Positions 4,960 through 5,151 of a stretch of DNA of 5,151 bases are shown here, in pieces. The notes beneath the pieces are model-generated. The model saw only the letters and a program-made list of their open reading frames with translations, did not search any database and had not been told where the DNA came from. Every line of letters begins with the position of its first letter. Position 1 is the stretch's first letter. Source of the DNA: an uncultured Collinsella sp. (GTDB lineage Bacteria > Actinomycetota > Coriobacteriia > Coriobacteriales > Coriobacteriaceae); the NCBI GenBank assembly GCA_958448375.1, contig CAUDDU010000086.1, forward strand, positions 1 through 5,151, in the 5' to 3' direction. Made by a program: the position numbers and the translations under genes.

Positions 4960-5151
4960 CTAGTCGTGGTAGTAGTCAAGTCGCTTCTCGGCGGCGCCCA
5001 GCAGCATCTCGACGACGAAGTTAAAGACCCAGTAGATCAGCGCCGCGATTGCAAACGGCACCATGCTCACCTGCGAGGCAACCAGCGCCTTGGCGGTCGA
5101 GAACATCTCACCCACGCCGATGGCGAACGCCAGCGACGTGTCCTTGACCAG
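4960..5151 (-). CDS. Amino acid ABC transporter permease, C-terminal part
   Basis: The minus strand is open from the window edge to a TAG at 4962-4960, giving the last 63 residues of a membrane protein whose start is outside. It begins LVKDTSLAFAIGVGEMF, which fits the stretch just after the EAA loop of HisM/GlnP-type permeases (compare the family's KDTSL...I.V.E). A hydrophobic segment, MVPFAIAALIYWVFNFVVEM, follows as the last transmembrane helix, then a short charged tail AEKRLDYYHD. It would form the membrane channel used by the ATPase encoded 38 bases downstream, in the order common for polar amino acid importers. A solute-binding protein gene may lie further upstream, outside the window. 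Confidence 0.85.
   Translation of the reverse strand: MVKDTSLAFAIGVGEMFSTAKALVASQVSMVPFAIAALIYWVFNFVVEMLLGAAEKRLDYYHD

Noticed and set aside
4139..4963. 274-codon open frame on the plus strand
   Set aside because: It is antisense to the ABC ATPase, whose motifs are all intact on the other strand, and its His/Arg/Leu-rich composition is typical of a shadow frame.

Overview
The window looks like a chromosomal segment of a high-GC, Gram-positive, Shine-Dalgarno-using bacterium. My best guess is a coriobacterium close to Collinsella. That rests on base composition, strong GGAGG-type ribosome sites and the style of the encoded proteins as I remember them; no database was searched.

Layout. Positions 1-659 carry no intact gene. 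This stretch is visibly richer in A+T than the rest and full of repeats: two identical 32-base direct repeats (1-32 and 473-504), a 12-bp inverted repeat attached to the second copy, a separate 12-bp hairpin (44-93), and about nine copies of TTAGAGAGA in both orientations between 216 and 383. A minus-strand open frame at 103-240 reads like the C-terminal winged helix of a lost regulator. Positions 660-1643 (+) encode a secreted or membrane-anchored DNA/RNA non-specific endonuclease. Positions 1771-3846 (-) encode a complete but divergent EF-G-like translational GTPase. These two genes converge on a perfect 12-bp stem-loop terminator at 1704-1737. Positions 3847-4156 are intergenic: the leader and possible promoter of the EF-G-like gene, then the terminator of the next operon. 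Positions 4157-4921 (-) encode the ATPase of a polar amino acid ABC importer, and 4960-5151 (-) the C-terminus of its permease, which runs off the window.

How the genes relate. The permease and ATPase form one minus-strand operon, read permease then ATPase and ending at the terminator at 4090-4123. The EF-G-like gene appears to be its own transcription unit, and so does the nuclease. Nothing links the three functionally beyond position. No complete novel system is evident. The points most worth a second look are the helically phased TTAGAGAGA array with the broken regulator beside it, the repeat pair around them, and the altered GTP-binding motifs of the EF-G-like protein.
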